A stretch of DNA of 64,000 bases from JAKACA01 sp049510975. GTDB taxonomy: Bacteria; Actinomycetota; Acidimicrobiia; Acidimicrobiales; Bog-793. The number at the start of each line of letters is the position of its first letter. The first letter of the stretch is position 1. This document shows, one piece after another, positions 51,912 to 60,317 of this stretch. Position numbers and translations under genes: made by a program. Under the pieces are notes generated by a model. The model saw only the letters and a program-made list of their open reading frames with translations, was not told where the DNA came from and did no database searches. Location: positions 25,999 to 89,998 of the forward strand of contig JBEKYM010000011.1 in the NCBI GenBank assembly GCA_049510975.1, written 5' to 3'.

Positions 51912-54512
51912 ATGACCGAGTTCACGCTCAACGGCCGCTTGGTCGAGGTGGGGGACCATGCCAACCTCCTCGCAGCCTTGCGCGAGGAGCTGGACGTCAC
52001 CTCGCCGAAGGACGGCTGCTCGCCGTCAGGCCAATGCGGCTGCTGCACCGTGCTCATCGATGGCAAGGCTTCCATCAGCTGCGGAATGCCTCTGTCGCGA
52101 GTTGCGGGAAAGTCGGTCGTCACCCTGGAGGGGATCGACCCGTGCGAGCGGGAGCAGTATGCCTCCGCCTTCTCGGCTACGGGCGCCCTGCAATGCGGGT
52201 TCTGCACGCCCGGGATCGTCGTTCGCGTGAAGGCGCTGCTCGACAAGAAGGGCTCCGAGCTGACTCGCGAGGACGCGGCCCGGCATCTCGGTGCTCACCT
52301 CTGCCGCTGCACGGGCTACACCAAGATCCTCGACGCCGTCGAGCTGCTCGCCGCCGGCCGTTCTGGGCAAGGTGAGCGCGCCCCCGATCACCCAGCCACC
52401 GCTGCAGACTCGGGCATCGGCGCCCGCCGGCCGAAGTACGAGAGCCTGCAGCTCGCCCTCGGTGATCGCGACTATGTGGACGACCTCCGGGTCCCGGGAA
52501 TGCTGCACGGCGCCCTTCGGCTCGCTGATCACGCCCGTGCCGATGTCGTCCGGATCGACACGCGAGCCGCTCTGGCGGCTCCAGGCGTGGAAGCCGTCTT
52601 CACGGCCGCCGACGTCCCGGGTGCCCTGCGGGTCGGGATCATCTACACGGATTGGCCGGTCTTCATCCCGGAAGGGGGTCGTACGTCCTACCTCGGCGAC
52701 GTCCTCGCCATCGTCGTAGCCGGCACGGTGGCCCAAGCTCGTGAAGCCGCCAAGCTTGTCGAAGTCGAGTACCGACCGCTCCGGCCCATCGTCGACGCCG
52801 TTGCGGCGATCGACGACCCGGAGGACGCCGTCTGGCAGCTGGACGGCAACGTCCTCTCGCGGTCGGCCTACGGCCGCGGGGATGTGGAAGCCGCCTTGGC
52901 CGCCTCGGCGCTGCGCGTGCACGAGGTGTTCCAGACCCAGCGCGTGGAGCACGCCTTCCTCGAGCCGGAGTCGACGCTGGCCGTACCCCAGAGCGACGGC
53001 TCCTTGACGGTCTACTCCGGCGGTCAGGGAGCCTGGGACGACCGCAATCAGATCGCCTCGGTTCTCGGCATCGCCGAGACCCAGGTCGTCGTCGAGCAAG
53101 TCTCGAACGGGGGCGCGTTCGGCGGCAAGGAAGACATGTCGAACCAGGCGCAGACGGCGCTGGCCGCATTCCTGCTCGGACGTCCGGTGAAATGCACGCT
53201 GTCGCGCGAAGAGTCGTTCCTCGTGCACCCGAAGCGTCATCCCATCCGTCTCGAGTACTGGGCCGGATGCGATGCCGACGGGTTGCTCAGCGCCTTGAAG
53301 GTGCGGATGATCGGCGACTCGGGACCCTACGCCTCCGTCGGCATGAAGGTGCTCGAGCGGGCGGCGGGCCACGCCTCCGGCCCCTATGTCGTCCCGGCGA
53401 TCGACGTCGAGTCCGTTGCCGTGCGCACGAACAACCCCGTGTGCGGTGCGTTCCGGGGCTTCGGCGCCAACCAGGCACAGTTCGCCATGGAAGGCGTCAT
53501 GGACCGGTTGGCAGCCCAGGCCGGGATCACGGGGATCGAGATTCGGCGTCGCAACGCCATCCGGCCCGGTTGTGTCTGGGGTCCCGGCCAGGTCATGGAC
53601 GACGGCTGCGCCGGCGTGCTCGCCTGCATCGAGGCTGTGACACCGGCCTACGATGCCGCCGTCGCTGCCGGCAAGGCAGTCGGGCTCGGCGTCGGGCTGA
53701 AGAATTCGGGCCTGGGCAACGGCTTTCTCGAGATCATCCGGGCGATCGTGCGCTTCGACGAGCGCGGCGACGTCGAGGTCCGCCACTGCTGGACCGAGAT
53801 GGGCCAAGGAATCCACACCGTCGCCCTGCAGGTGGCGGTCGAGGAGCTCGGTGTCGATCCTGCGCGCGTACGCGTCGTTGTCGATACGAGACGGGAGCTG
53901 GGCGCCGGCCAGACCACCGGGTCGCGCGGGACCCTCATGGGCGCGGGCGCCATCGCCGCCGCGTGCCGTCGCGCCGTTGCCGACGGGTGCAAGCCAGGCG
54001 TGGACTATGAGGGTGAGTTCCGGGTCGACTGGACGAACTCACTGGACGAAGGTGTCGAGCACCCCGTCATCCACTCGGCGTTCTCCTATGCCGCCCAGCT
54101 CGTGATCATCGACCGCGAGACCGGCCAGATCGAGAAGGTGGTGGCCGTCCACGACGTGGGGCGGGCGGTCAACCCCATGCTGTGCGAAGGACAGATCGAG
54201 GGCGCCGTACACATGGGGCTCGGGTATGCGCTCTCGGAGGAGTTTCCGGCCGACGAGGACGGTCGGCCCACGCACATGACCCTTCGGAGCCTCGGGATTC
54301 TGCGAGCAAAGGATGTCCCGCCGATCGAGCCCATCCTCGTCGAGGTGCCTCAACCGCACAGCCCGTACGGGATCAAGGGCATGGGGGAGATCGGGCTCGT
54401 TCCAACTGCGGGTGCAGTGGCCGCAGCCCTGCACGAGCTCGACGGGCAGTGGCGGGTGACGCTTCCCATGCGGCGTCCGGTCGCAGCCGCCGCCGGCGCG
54501 TCGGAGGACTGA
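51912..54512 (+). CDS. xanthine-dehydrogenase-family molybdoenzyme, fused 2Fe-2S and Mo subunits (XdhD-like)
   Basis: An 866-residue fusion. Residues 1-150 carry two [2Fe-2S] motifs (CSPSGQCGCC; CGFCTPG with LCRCTG). The rest is the molybdopterin subunit (GGAFGGKEDMSNQ, FRGFGANQAQ, MGQGIHT, and GMGEIG holding the probable catalytic Glu near the end). There is no FAD domain. This architecture is that of E. coli XdhD, which sits beside ssnA; here too an ssnA-like gene follows 4 bases later. It probably hydroxylates a purine; the electron acceptor is unknown. GGGAGA is 8 bases before ATG 51912. Confidence 0.9.
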   Translation: MTEFTLNGRLVEVGDHANLLAALREELDVTSPKDGCSPSGQCGCCTVLIDGKASISCGMPLSRVAGKSVVTLEGIDPCEREQYASAFSATGALQCGFCTPGIVVRVKALLDKKGSELTREDAARHLGAHLCRCTGYTKILDAVELLAAGRSGQGERAPDHPATAADSGIGARRPKYESLQLALGDRDYVDDLRVPGMLHGALRLADHARADVVRIDTRAALAAPGVEAVFTAADVPGALRVGIIYTDWPVFIPEGGRTSYLGDVLAIVVAGTVAQAREAAKLVEVEYRPLRPIVDAVAAIDDPEDAVWQLDGNVLSRSAYGRGDVEAALAASALRVHEVFQTQRVEHAFLEPESTLAVPQSDGSLTVYSGGQGAWDDRNQIASVLGIAETQVVVEQVSNGGAFGGKEDMSNQAQTALAAFLLGRPVKCTLSREESFLVHPKRHPIRLEYWAGCDADGLLSALKVRMIGDSGPYASVGMKVLERAAGHASGPYVVPAIDVESVAVRTNNPVCGAFRGFGANQAQFAMEGVMDRLAAQAGITGIEIRRRNAIRPGCVWGPGQVMDDGCAGVLACIEAVTPAYDAAVAAGKAVGLGVGLKNSGLGNGFLEIIRAIVRFDERGDVEVRHCWTEMGQGIHTVALQVAVEELGVDPARVRVVVDTRRELGAGQTTGSRGTLMGAGAIAAACRRAVADGCKPGVDYEGEFRVDWTNSLDEGVEHPVIHSAFSYAAQLVIIDRETGQIEKVVAVHDVGRAVNPMLCEGQIEGAVHMGLGYALSEEFPADEDGRPTHMTLRSLGILRAKDVPPIEPILVEVPQPHSPYGIKGMGEIGLVPTAGAVAAALHELDGQWRVTLPMRRPVAAAAGASED

Positions 54513-54516
54513 GCTC

Positions 54517-55539
54517 GTGACGTCCGGGGGCGAGACCCCGGGCCTGGTCTGCGCTCACCACCATCTGTACTCGACGCTTGCCCGCGGCATGCCGGCGCCT
54601 CCGCGCGTGGCGCGTGATTTCCCGCAGATCCTCGAGCTCGTCTGGTGGCGGCTCGACCGCGCTCTCGACCTCGAGATGGTCCGCTGGTCGGCGATGCTGG
54701 GGGCTCTCGAGGCACTGCAGCGGGGAACGACCGCGATCGTGGACCACCACTCCTCACCGAACGCCATCGAAGGTTCCCTCGATGTCATCGCCCAGGCGTG
54801 CGCCCAAGTCGGTGTGCGTGTGAGGTGCTGCTACGAAGTGACGGACCGCAACGGCTCCGACGGGACTGCGGCCGGGCTGGCGGAGAACGACCGGTTCTTA
54901 CGGGCCGGCGGACAGGGTTTTGTCGGGGCGCACGCCTGTTTCACGCTCTCGGAGTCCACGCTCGAGGCAGTTGCGGGCCTCGCTCTGGACCTCGGCGCCG
55001 GTGTGCACATCCACGTCTGTGAGGACCGCGTCGACGCCCCTGCCGGCGCGAGGCTCGAGGGGGTCGCTCGAGACAATTGGTTGCTGGCGCACTGCGTGCA
55101 CCTCGATCGGCCGCTCCGCGGCACTGTCGTGCACAACCCGCGCTCGAACATGAACAACGCCGTGGGATACGCCCATCCGGCGCGCCTCGCGAACCCGGTG
55201 GCGCTCGGGACCGACGGCATCGGGGCAGACATGCTCGAGGAGTTCCGGGTGGCCTACGCCCGCCACCGGGAAGCCGACGTGACTGCCACGCCGCTCGAGG
55301 CGTGGCAGTGGCTTCAGGGCGGCTACGAGCTCGTGCCCGAAGCCCGGGCCGACCGGGTGCGGTGGAGCTACGACCCGATGGACCCCTGGCATCTCGCCTT
55401 CACGCCGGGCGTGAGTCCGATCGAAGTCGTCGTCGACGGCGAAGTCGTGTTCGCCGACGGGCGGCCGACGAGAGTCGATCCCATCGAAATCCGGGCAAAG
55501 GCGAACGAGCAGGCGGCTCGACTGTTCGCACTCCTGTAG
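54517..55539 (+). CDS. ssnA: SsnA-like amidohydrolase, shortened
   Basis: A 340-residue TIM-barrel amidohydrolase resembling SsnA: CAHHHLYSTLARGM (HxH) and the distinctive LVWWRLDRALDLEMV, then GTTAIVDHHSSPNAI, VGAHACFTLSE, HIHVCED and LGTDGIGADM. SsnA is about 440 residues. Here the protein begins directly at the HxH strand, without the usual N-terminal 50-residue beta-sandwich part, and the C-terminal half of that sandwich is also reduced. GTG 54517 has GGAGG 9 bases upstream and follows the XdhD-like stop by 4 bases. The barrel ligands look intact, so activity is possible. Confidence 0.82.
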   Translation: MTSGGETPGLVCAHHHLYSTLARGMPAPPRVARDFPQILELVWWRLDRALDLEMVRWSAMLGALEALQRGTTAIVDHHSSPNAIEGSLDVIAQACAQVGVRVRCCYEVTDRNGSDGTAAGLAENDRFLRAGGQGFVGAHACFTLSESTLEAVAGLALDLGAGVHIHVCEDRVDAPAGARLEGVARDNWLLAHCVHLDRPLRGTVVHNPRSNMNNAVGYAHPARLANPVALGTDGIGADMLEEFRVAYARHREADVTATPLEAWQWLQGGYELVPEARADRVRWSYDPMDPWHLAFTPGVSPIEVVVDGEVVFADGRPTRVDPIEIRAKANEQAARLFALL

Positions 55540-55592
55540 AACCGCCGGCGTGTCGGCGCGAATGCCGGCCCTGCCAAGCTGCGAACGAGCGG

Positions 55593-56597
55593 TCAGGCGG
55601 TCCAGTCGGCGAAGGCGTCAATCATGGCGTGCACGTCCCGGCCGAGGGGGTAGAGCACCGGGCAGGTGCACCCTCGCTTGACGTACTCGGCGACCTGAGA
55701 TCGGCACTCGTCGGCGGTCCCCGATGCCGTCAGCATCTGCACGACCTCGTCGGGCACGAGCTTGGAGGCGGCCTCCACTTGCTCGTGAGTTGCCGGCCAG
55801 GTGAGCACTTCGCCGATGTTGTCGAGCAACGACTGCGGCACGCCGGAGGCTTTCATGATGTGAGGCTGTTGCCCGAGGTACTGAGTGACGAGGAGACGGG
55901 CGGCATCGAGGGCAACCGCCCGGTCCTCGTCGAGCGAGCAGACGACGAGCTGCGGCCGGTCGAGATCGGTGGCGGAGCGGCCAGCGCGGTGGGCGCCGAT
56001 CTCGAGGTGTTCGAGCGCTCGGTCGTTGTAAGCCGGCGACACGAGGTAGTTGAGCACGACTCCGTCGCCGATCTCCCCGGCGAGCTCCATCATCTGCATG
56101 CCCGTAGCGCCGATGTAGATCGGCACGTCCTTGGCTCGCCGGTCTTGGTAGACGTAGTCGAGCTCGACGCCGTCGAGGTGCACGAACTCGCCGTCGTAGG
56201 TGACGGTCTCGTCGGCCAACAGCGCCCGTACGGCTTCGATCGTCTCGCGCATGGCTTTCAAGGGCTTCGTCCGGTGGACGCCCACCTTCGTGGCGAGCGG
56301 CTCCCACCAGGCGCCGATTCCGAGGATGACTCGTCCCGGCGCGAGATCGTCGAGTGTGGAGAACGTGGAAGCCAGCAGGGCCGGGTTTCTTGTCCAGTTG
56401 TTCACGACACCCGATCCGACCTTGATCCGCTCGGTCGCCGACAGGAACGCCGCCATCGGTACGGTCGCTTCCCGCACCAGGCGGCTCTCGGCCTGCCAGA
56501 TGGCGTGGAAGCCCTTCGACTCGGCATAGCGGGCGATCTCCATGCCTTGACGGATGGGGTGGGCGTCCTGCAGATACACGGCTACCGGTGTCGTCAT
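55593..56597 (-). CDS. LLM-class F420-dependent oxidoreductase
   Basis: A 334-residue luciferase-like TIM-barrel protein of the F420-dependent (Mer-like) group. Landmarks are ESKGFHAIWQAES, KVGSGVVNNWTRNP, ILGIGAWWEP and VPIYIGATG. It uses reduced F420 or flavin to transfer hydride to an unknown substrate. Its ATG overlaps the stop of the xanthine dehydrogenase Mo-subunit gene by 4 bases, so it is the last gene of the ade-xdh operon. It is an unusual partner for purine breakdown and may reduce a ring-derived intermediate. Confidence 0.88.
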   Translation of the reverse strand: MTTPVAVYLQDAHPIRQGMEIARYAESKGFHAIWQAESRLVREATVPMAAFLSATERIKVGSGVVNNWTRNPALLASTFSTLDDLAPGRVILGIGAWWEPLATKVGVHRTKPLKAMRETIEAVRALLADETVTYDGEFVHLDGVELDYVYQDRRAKDVPIYIGATGMQMMELAGEIGDGVVLNYLVSPAYNDRALEHLEIGAHRAGRSATDLDRPQLVVCSLDEDRAVALDAARLLVTQYLGQQPHIMKASGVPQSLLDNIGEVLTWPATHEQVEAASKLVPDEVVQMLTASGTADECRSQVAEYVKRGCTCPVLYPLGRDVHAMIDAFADWTA

Positions 56598-58951
56598 GGC
56601 GAGGCCTCCTTGACTGGGTGATCGGCGTCGAGGTCTCCCGCGGCGGGCGAAGCCTTGTCGGCGAGGGCGAGGGCGATGTCCTGCGGCCGGACGGGGGTGC
56701 GGGTGAGAGGCAGGCCGGTCGCATTGCGGATCGCCGCCACCACAGCTGCGGTCGAGGAGATCGAGGGCGGTTCGCCGGCCCCCTTGGCGCCGAGGGGTGA
56801 TCCCGGTTCCGGTTGTTCGATGAGCGCCTGCACCGTCACAGTGGGCATGTCGAGGGCCGTCGGGATGATGTAGTCGGTGAACGAAGCGTTGCGAACGCGT
56901 CCTTTGTCGAGGACGATCTCTTCCATCACGGCAAAGCCGACGCCTTGCGAGATTCCACCCTCGAGCTGGCCGAGCAGTTGGATGGGGTTGAGCACACGGC
57001 CTACGTCCTGGGCCGTTGCCACTTCGACGACTTTCACGAGACCGAGGTCGAGGTCGACGTCGACGACGGCGCGGTGGGCGGCGAAGGCGAACGATACGTG
57101 AGCGTCCCCTTGGCCGTTCTCGTCGAGCTCGACCGTGCCGGGGTGGCGGTAGACGGCCGTCTCTTCAAGAACGGCGCCGGCGGCGGCTTCGCCGAGGGAC
57201 AGGTCGAGCGCACCGTCCGACGAAGTGACGCGCCCATCGGCGAGCTCGATGCTCGCCACCGGGAGCTCGAACCGTTGCGCCACCGAGGACAGCAGGCGTT
57301 GGCGGACAGCACGGCAGGCGGCATCCACGGCACCGCCCGTCATCCAGCTCTGCCGGCTCGCAGACGTGGACCCCGCCGAACCGATGCCGATGGTGGCGGC
57401 CTCCGCGATCGTGACTTCGTCCACTCCGAGGACATCGCGGCTGATCTGCTGCATCAGGGTGACGAGGCCCTGACCCACCTCGGCGGCGGCGGACGTGATG
57501 GTGACGCGACCGTCTTCGAGGCGGCACCGAGCCGTCGAGTAGTCGTCGAAGCCGGCAGAGAACATGAGGTTCTTGAACCCGACGGCGAAACCCACCCCGC
57601 GCCGCACGCGCTGACGGTCGGCTGCGCGTCCGGCTCCCCCGGGCAACGCCAGCTCGGGCGCCGTGTCCGGGCCCCCGGGCGGCAGGGGCGCGGAGGCGCA
57701 CGCCCGGATGACCTCTGCGACAGGAGCGGTGCCCGTGAGCTTCTGGCCGATGATCAGCTCGTCGCCCGGCACAAAGGCGTTGAGCAGCCTGAGCTCGATC
57801 GGGTCCATGCCAAGGGCCTTGGCCAGGTTGTCCATCTGCGCCTCGTGCGCGAAGCAGACCTGTACGGCGCCAAACCCGCGCATGGCGCCGCAGGGCGGGT
57901 TGTTGGTCCGCACGGCAGTGGCGTCAACGACGGCGTTCGGCACCCGGTACGGGCCATTGGCGAAACAGGCGGCGTTCAATGTCACCGCAGTCGAGGACGA
58001 GTGGTAGGCCCCACCGTCGAAGATCAGCCGGGCTTCTACCTTGACGAGGCGGCCGTCGGCGTTCGCCGTGTGTCGATACCACATGCGCGCCGGATGCCGG
58101 TGCACATGGCCGTGGAACGACTCCTCTCGCGAGTAGACGATCTTCACCGGCCGTCCGGTGCTGAGCGCCAGCAGGCAGAGCTGCACCTGCATGCTCAAGT
58201 CCTCGCGAGCTCCGAAGGCGCCCCCGACGCCGGCGAGGTGCACGCGCACCATGTCGAGCGGGAGGTTGAGGCAGGCGGCGATCTGATCCTGGTCGACGTG
58301 CAGCCATTGCGTGGCGATGTACAGGTCGACGCTGCCGTCCTCGCCGGGGACGGCAAGGCCGGACTCGGGGCCCATGAACGCCTGATCCTGCATGCCGGTC
58401 TGGTAGTAGCCCTCGACGGTGACGTCGCCCGTCGCGTTCGGATCGCCGCTGCGTATCCTCTGGTGGAAGAGCACGTTGCCAAGTGGGTGAAGTGGCGCGG
58501 CATCGATCGCCAGCTCGGGGTCGACGAGGGGGTCGTGCTCCTCGTAGTCGACGACGATGGCTTCGGCCGCGAGCCGAGCCGTCACCGGGTGATCGGCCGC
58601 AACCGCCGCGATCGGCTCACCGGCATAGCGGACGACGTCGGAGGCGAACACGGGCTGATCGGGGTAGTCGAGGCCGTAAGTCTTGCGACCGGGCACGTCG
58701 CCCGCGGTGAGCACGACCGAGACCCCCGGGATGCGCCAGGCACCGGAGAGGTCGATGTGACGGATGGTGGCCGACGCATGCGGCGAACGAAGGAGATGTC
58801 CCCACAGCATGCCCTCAGCCTCGAGGTCCGAGGAGAAGGCGAACTCGCCCCGCGCTTTTGGTCCACCGTCGGGTCGCCGGGCGCTCTTGCCGATCCCGGC
58901 GGCGGGCGGACGGACGAGCGTCTCGGCGGCAGTCGTCTCGATCGTGCTCAT
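56594..58951 (-). CDS. xanthine dehydrogenase, molybdopterin-binding subunit
   Basis: A 785-residue catalytic subunit oxidising hypoxanthine or xanthine-type purines. Conserved segments are GVGGAFGAREDLSMQ, MRGFGAVQVCFAHE, the VGQGLVTLMQQ loop, and KGAGEPPSISS with the likely catalytic Glu. It is cotranscribed with the 2Fe-2S and FAD subunits, overlapping the former by 4 bases. It differs clearly from the fused XdhD-like enzyme in the same window, so two molybdo-hydroxylases with different substrates are likely. Confidence 0.93.
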   Translation of the reverse strand: MSTIETTAAETLVRPPAAGIGKSARRPDGGPKARGEFAFSSDLEAEGMLWGHLLRSPHASATIRHIDLSGAWRIPGVSVVLTAGDVPGRKTYGLDYPDQPVFASDVVRYAGEPIAAVAADHPVTARLAAEAIVVDYEEHDPLVDPELAIDAAPLHPLGNVLFHQRIRSGDPNATGDVTVEGYYQTGMQDQAFMGPESGLAVPGEDGSVDLYIATQWLHVDQDQIAACLNLPLDMVRVHLAGVGGAFGAREDLSMQVQLCLLALSTGRPVKIVYSREESFHGHVHRHPARMWYRHTANADGRLVKVEARLIFDGGAYHSSSTAVTLNAACFANGPYRVPNAVVDATAVRTNNPPCGAMRGFGAVQVCFAHEAQMDNLAKALGMDPIELRLLNAFVPGDELIIGQKLTGTAPVAEVIRACASAPLPPGGPDTAPELALPGGAGRAADRQRVRRGVGFAVGFKNLMFSAGFDDYSTARCRLEDGRVTITSAAAEVGQGLVTLMQQISRDVLGVDEVTIAEAATIGIGSAGSTSASRQSWMTGGAVDAACRAVRQRLLSSVAQRFELPVASIELADGRVTSSDGALDLSLGEAAAGAVLEETAVYRHPGTVELDENGQGDAHVSFAFAAHRAVVDVDLDLGLVKVVEVATAQDVGRVLNPIQLLGQLEGGISQGVGFAVMEEIVLDKGRVRNASFTDYIIPTALDMPTVTVQALIEQPEPGSPLGAKGAGEPPSISSTAAVVAAIRNATGLPLTRTPVRPQDIALALADKASPAAGDLDADHPVKEASP

Positions 58952-59448
58952 GAGCGCCGGCCCTCCTGTGTGGCCCGCACCGCAGCGAGGATCCGGCCAT
59001 AGCCCGTACAGCGACAGAGATTGCCGGAGATGGCCTCGCGTATCTCGAGCTCAGTCGGCTCCGGGTTGCGGCTGAGGAGGTCGTGCACGCTCACGATGAG
59101 GCCGGGCGTGCAAAAGCCGCATTGCACCGCCCCTTCGGCGACGAAGGCCTCCTGCTCGTCCGACAGCCCGGTCCCGTCCGGCGAGAGGCCCTCCACCGTG
59201 ACGATGTCGCGATCGACGGCAGCGGCGGCGAGAACCGTGCACGAGCACTCCAGCCGGCCGTCGACGAGCACGGAGCACGCTCCGCACTCGCCCTCCTCGC
59301 AGGCGTTCTTCGACCCGTGCATGCCCAGCCGCTCGCGGAGCACGTAGAGCAGGCTCTCGCCCACGAGCGCGTCGGTGACGGCGTGTTCGCGGCCGTTCAC
59401 CCTCAGGCGATAGCTGACGAGATCGGCCTGGTTGGTCAACTCGCCCAT
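58948..59448 (-). CDS. xanthine dehydrogenase, [2Fe-2S] subunit
   Basis: A 166-residue electron-transfer subunit. The plant-ferredoxin-like cluster is bound by NACEEGECGACSVL and a following Cys. The C-terminal helical domain binds the second cluster through CGFCTPG and NLCRCTGYG. It is coupled to the FAD gene (13-base overlap) and to the Mo gene (4-base overlap). Confidence 0.95.
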   Translation of the reverse strand: MGELTNQADLVSYRLRVNGREHAVTDALVGESLLYVLRERLGMHGSKNACEEGECGACSVLVDGRLECSCTVLAAAAVDRDIVTVEGLSPDGTGLSDEQEAFVAEGAVQCGFCTPGLIVSVHDLLSRNPEPTELEIREAISGNLCRCTGYGRILAAVRATQEGRRS

Positions 59449-60314
59449 TGGACCTCCCCGATGTCGCGGTCGAACGCTCGCCGGATGGCCCGCTCGGCGC
59501 AGACGCCCACGGCGTGCCGGCGGTAGTCAGCAGTGGAGCGATGATCGTCAATGGGCCGCGATGCTGCTCGAACGAGCTCGACGAAGCCGGAGAGGTCGTT
59601 CGAGCCGCGGGAGAACCGGCGCTCGTCCCAGTCGATGCCGGCTGTGGCGAGCTCCTCGGCCGCGCTCGCCCGCATGACGACGGGGCCGGCGGACCCAAGT
59701 GCAACTCGGACGCTCCGACCGACCCAGTCGACGACGACGGCGACGCTGGCGACGGCGATGACCATGGCGTTGCGCGTGCCCACTTTCAAGAACTCCTGCG
59801 TCCCGAAGCGGGCAGGCACGCGTACCTCGAGGATGATCTCGCCGGGCTCGAGCGCCGTCCGCTTCGGTCCGATTACGAGCTCGGAGAGCTGCAGAGTTCG
59901 CGTTTCGGTGGCACTCCGGCCCACGACGATGGCAGCGTCGAGGGCCGCCAGCATCGGGAGCGTGTCGCCTGCGGGCGAGGCGGTACCGAGATTGCCGCCG
60001 ATGGTGCCGGCGTTGCGGATCTGCGGAGATCCGACCGTGCGGGCCGCAAGAGCGAGGCCGGGGACGAGGGCCGCCAGATCGGGTTGGAGCATCTCGGTAT
60101 AAGTGAGAGCGGCGCCGAGAACGACGACGCCGCCCTCGAGCCGCCAGCCGGCGATCTCGGGCAGGCGGCCGAGGCTGAGCACCGACGTCGGGCGTCGCCG
60201 GCCGGCGTTCACCTCGACCATGAAGTCCGTCCCGCCGGCCAGCAGTTGGCTGTCGGGCGATCGATCGAGTGCGGCGAACGCCTCCGGCAACGAATTCGGC
60301 AGGAAGACGGGCAT
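59436..60314 (-). CDS. xanthine dehydrogenase, FAD-binding subunit
   Basis: A 292-residue FAD_binding_5/CO_deh_flav_C-type subunit passing electrons from the Fe-S clusters to NAD or another acceptor. FAD motifs are LLAGGTDFMVEVN and NAGTIGGNLGTASPAGD. It lies 3 bases after adenine deaminase and overlaps the 2Fe-2S gene. Confidence 0.94.
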   Translation of the reverse strand: MPVFLPNSLPEAFAALDRSPDSQLLAGGTDFMVEVNAGRRRPTSVLSLGRLPEIAGWRLEGGVVVLGAALTYTEMLQPDLAALVPGLALAARTVGSPQIRNAGTIGGNLGTASPAGDTLPMLAALDAAIVVGRSATETRTLQLSELVIGPKRTALEPGEIILEVRVPARFGTQEFLKVGTRNAMVIAVASVAVVVDWVGRSVRVALGSAGPVVMRASAAEELATAGIDWDERRFSRGSNDLSGFVELVRAASRPIDDHRSTADYRRHAVGVCAERAIRRAFDRDIGEVQWAS

Positions 60315-60317
60315 GGC

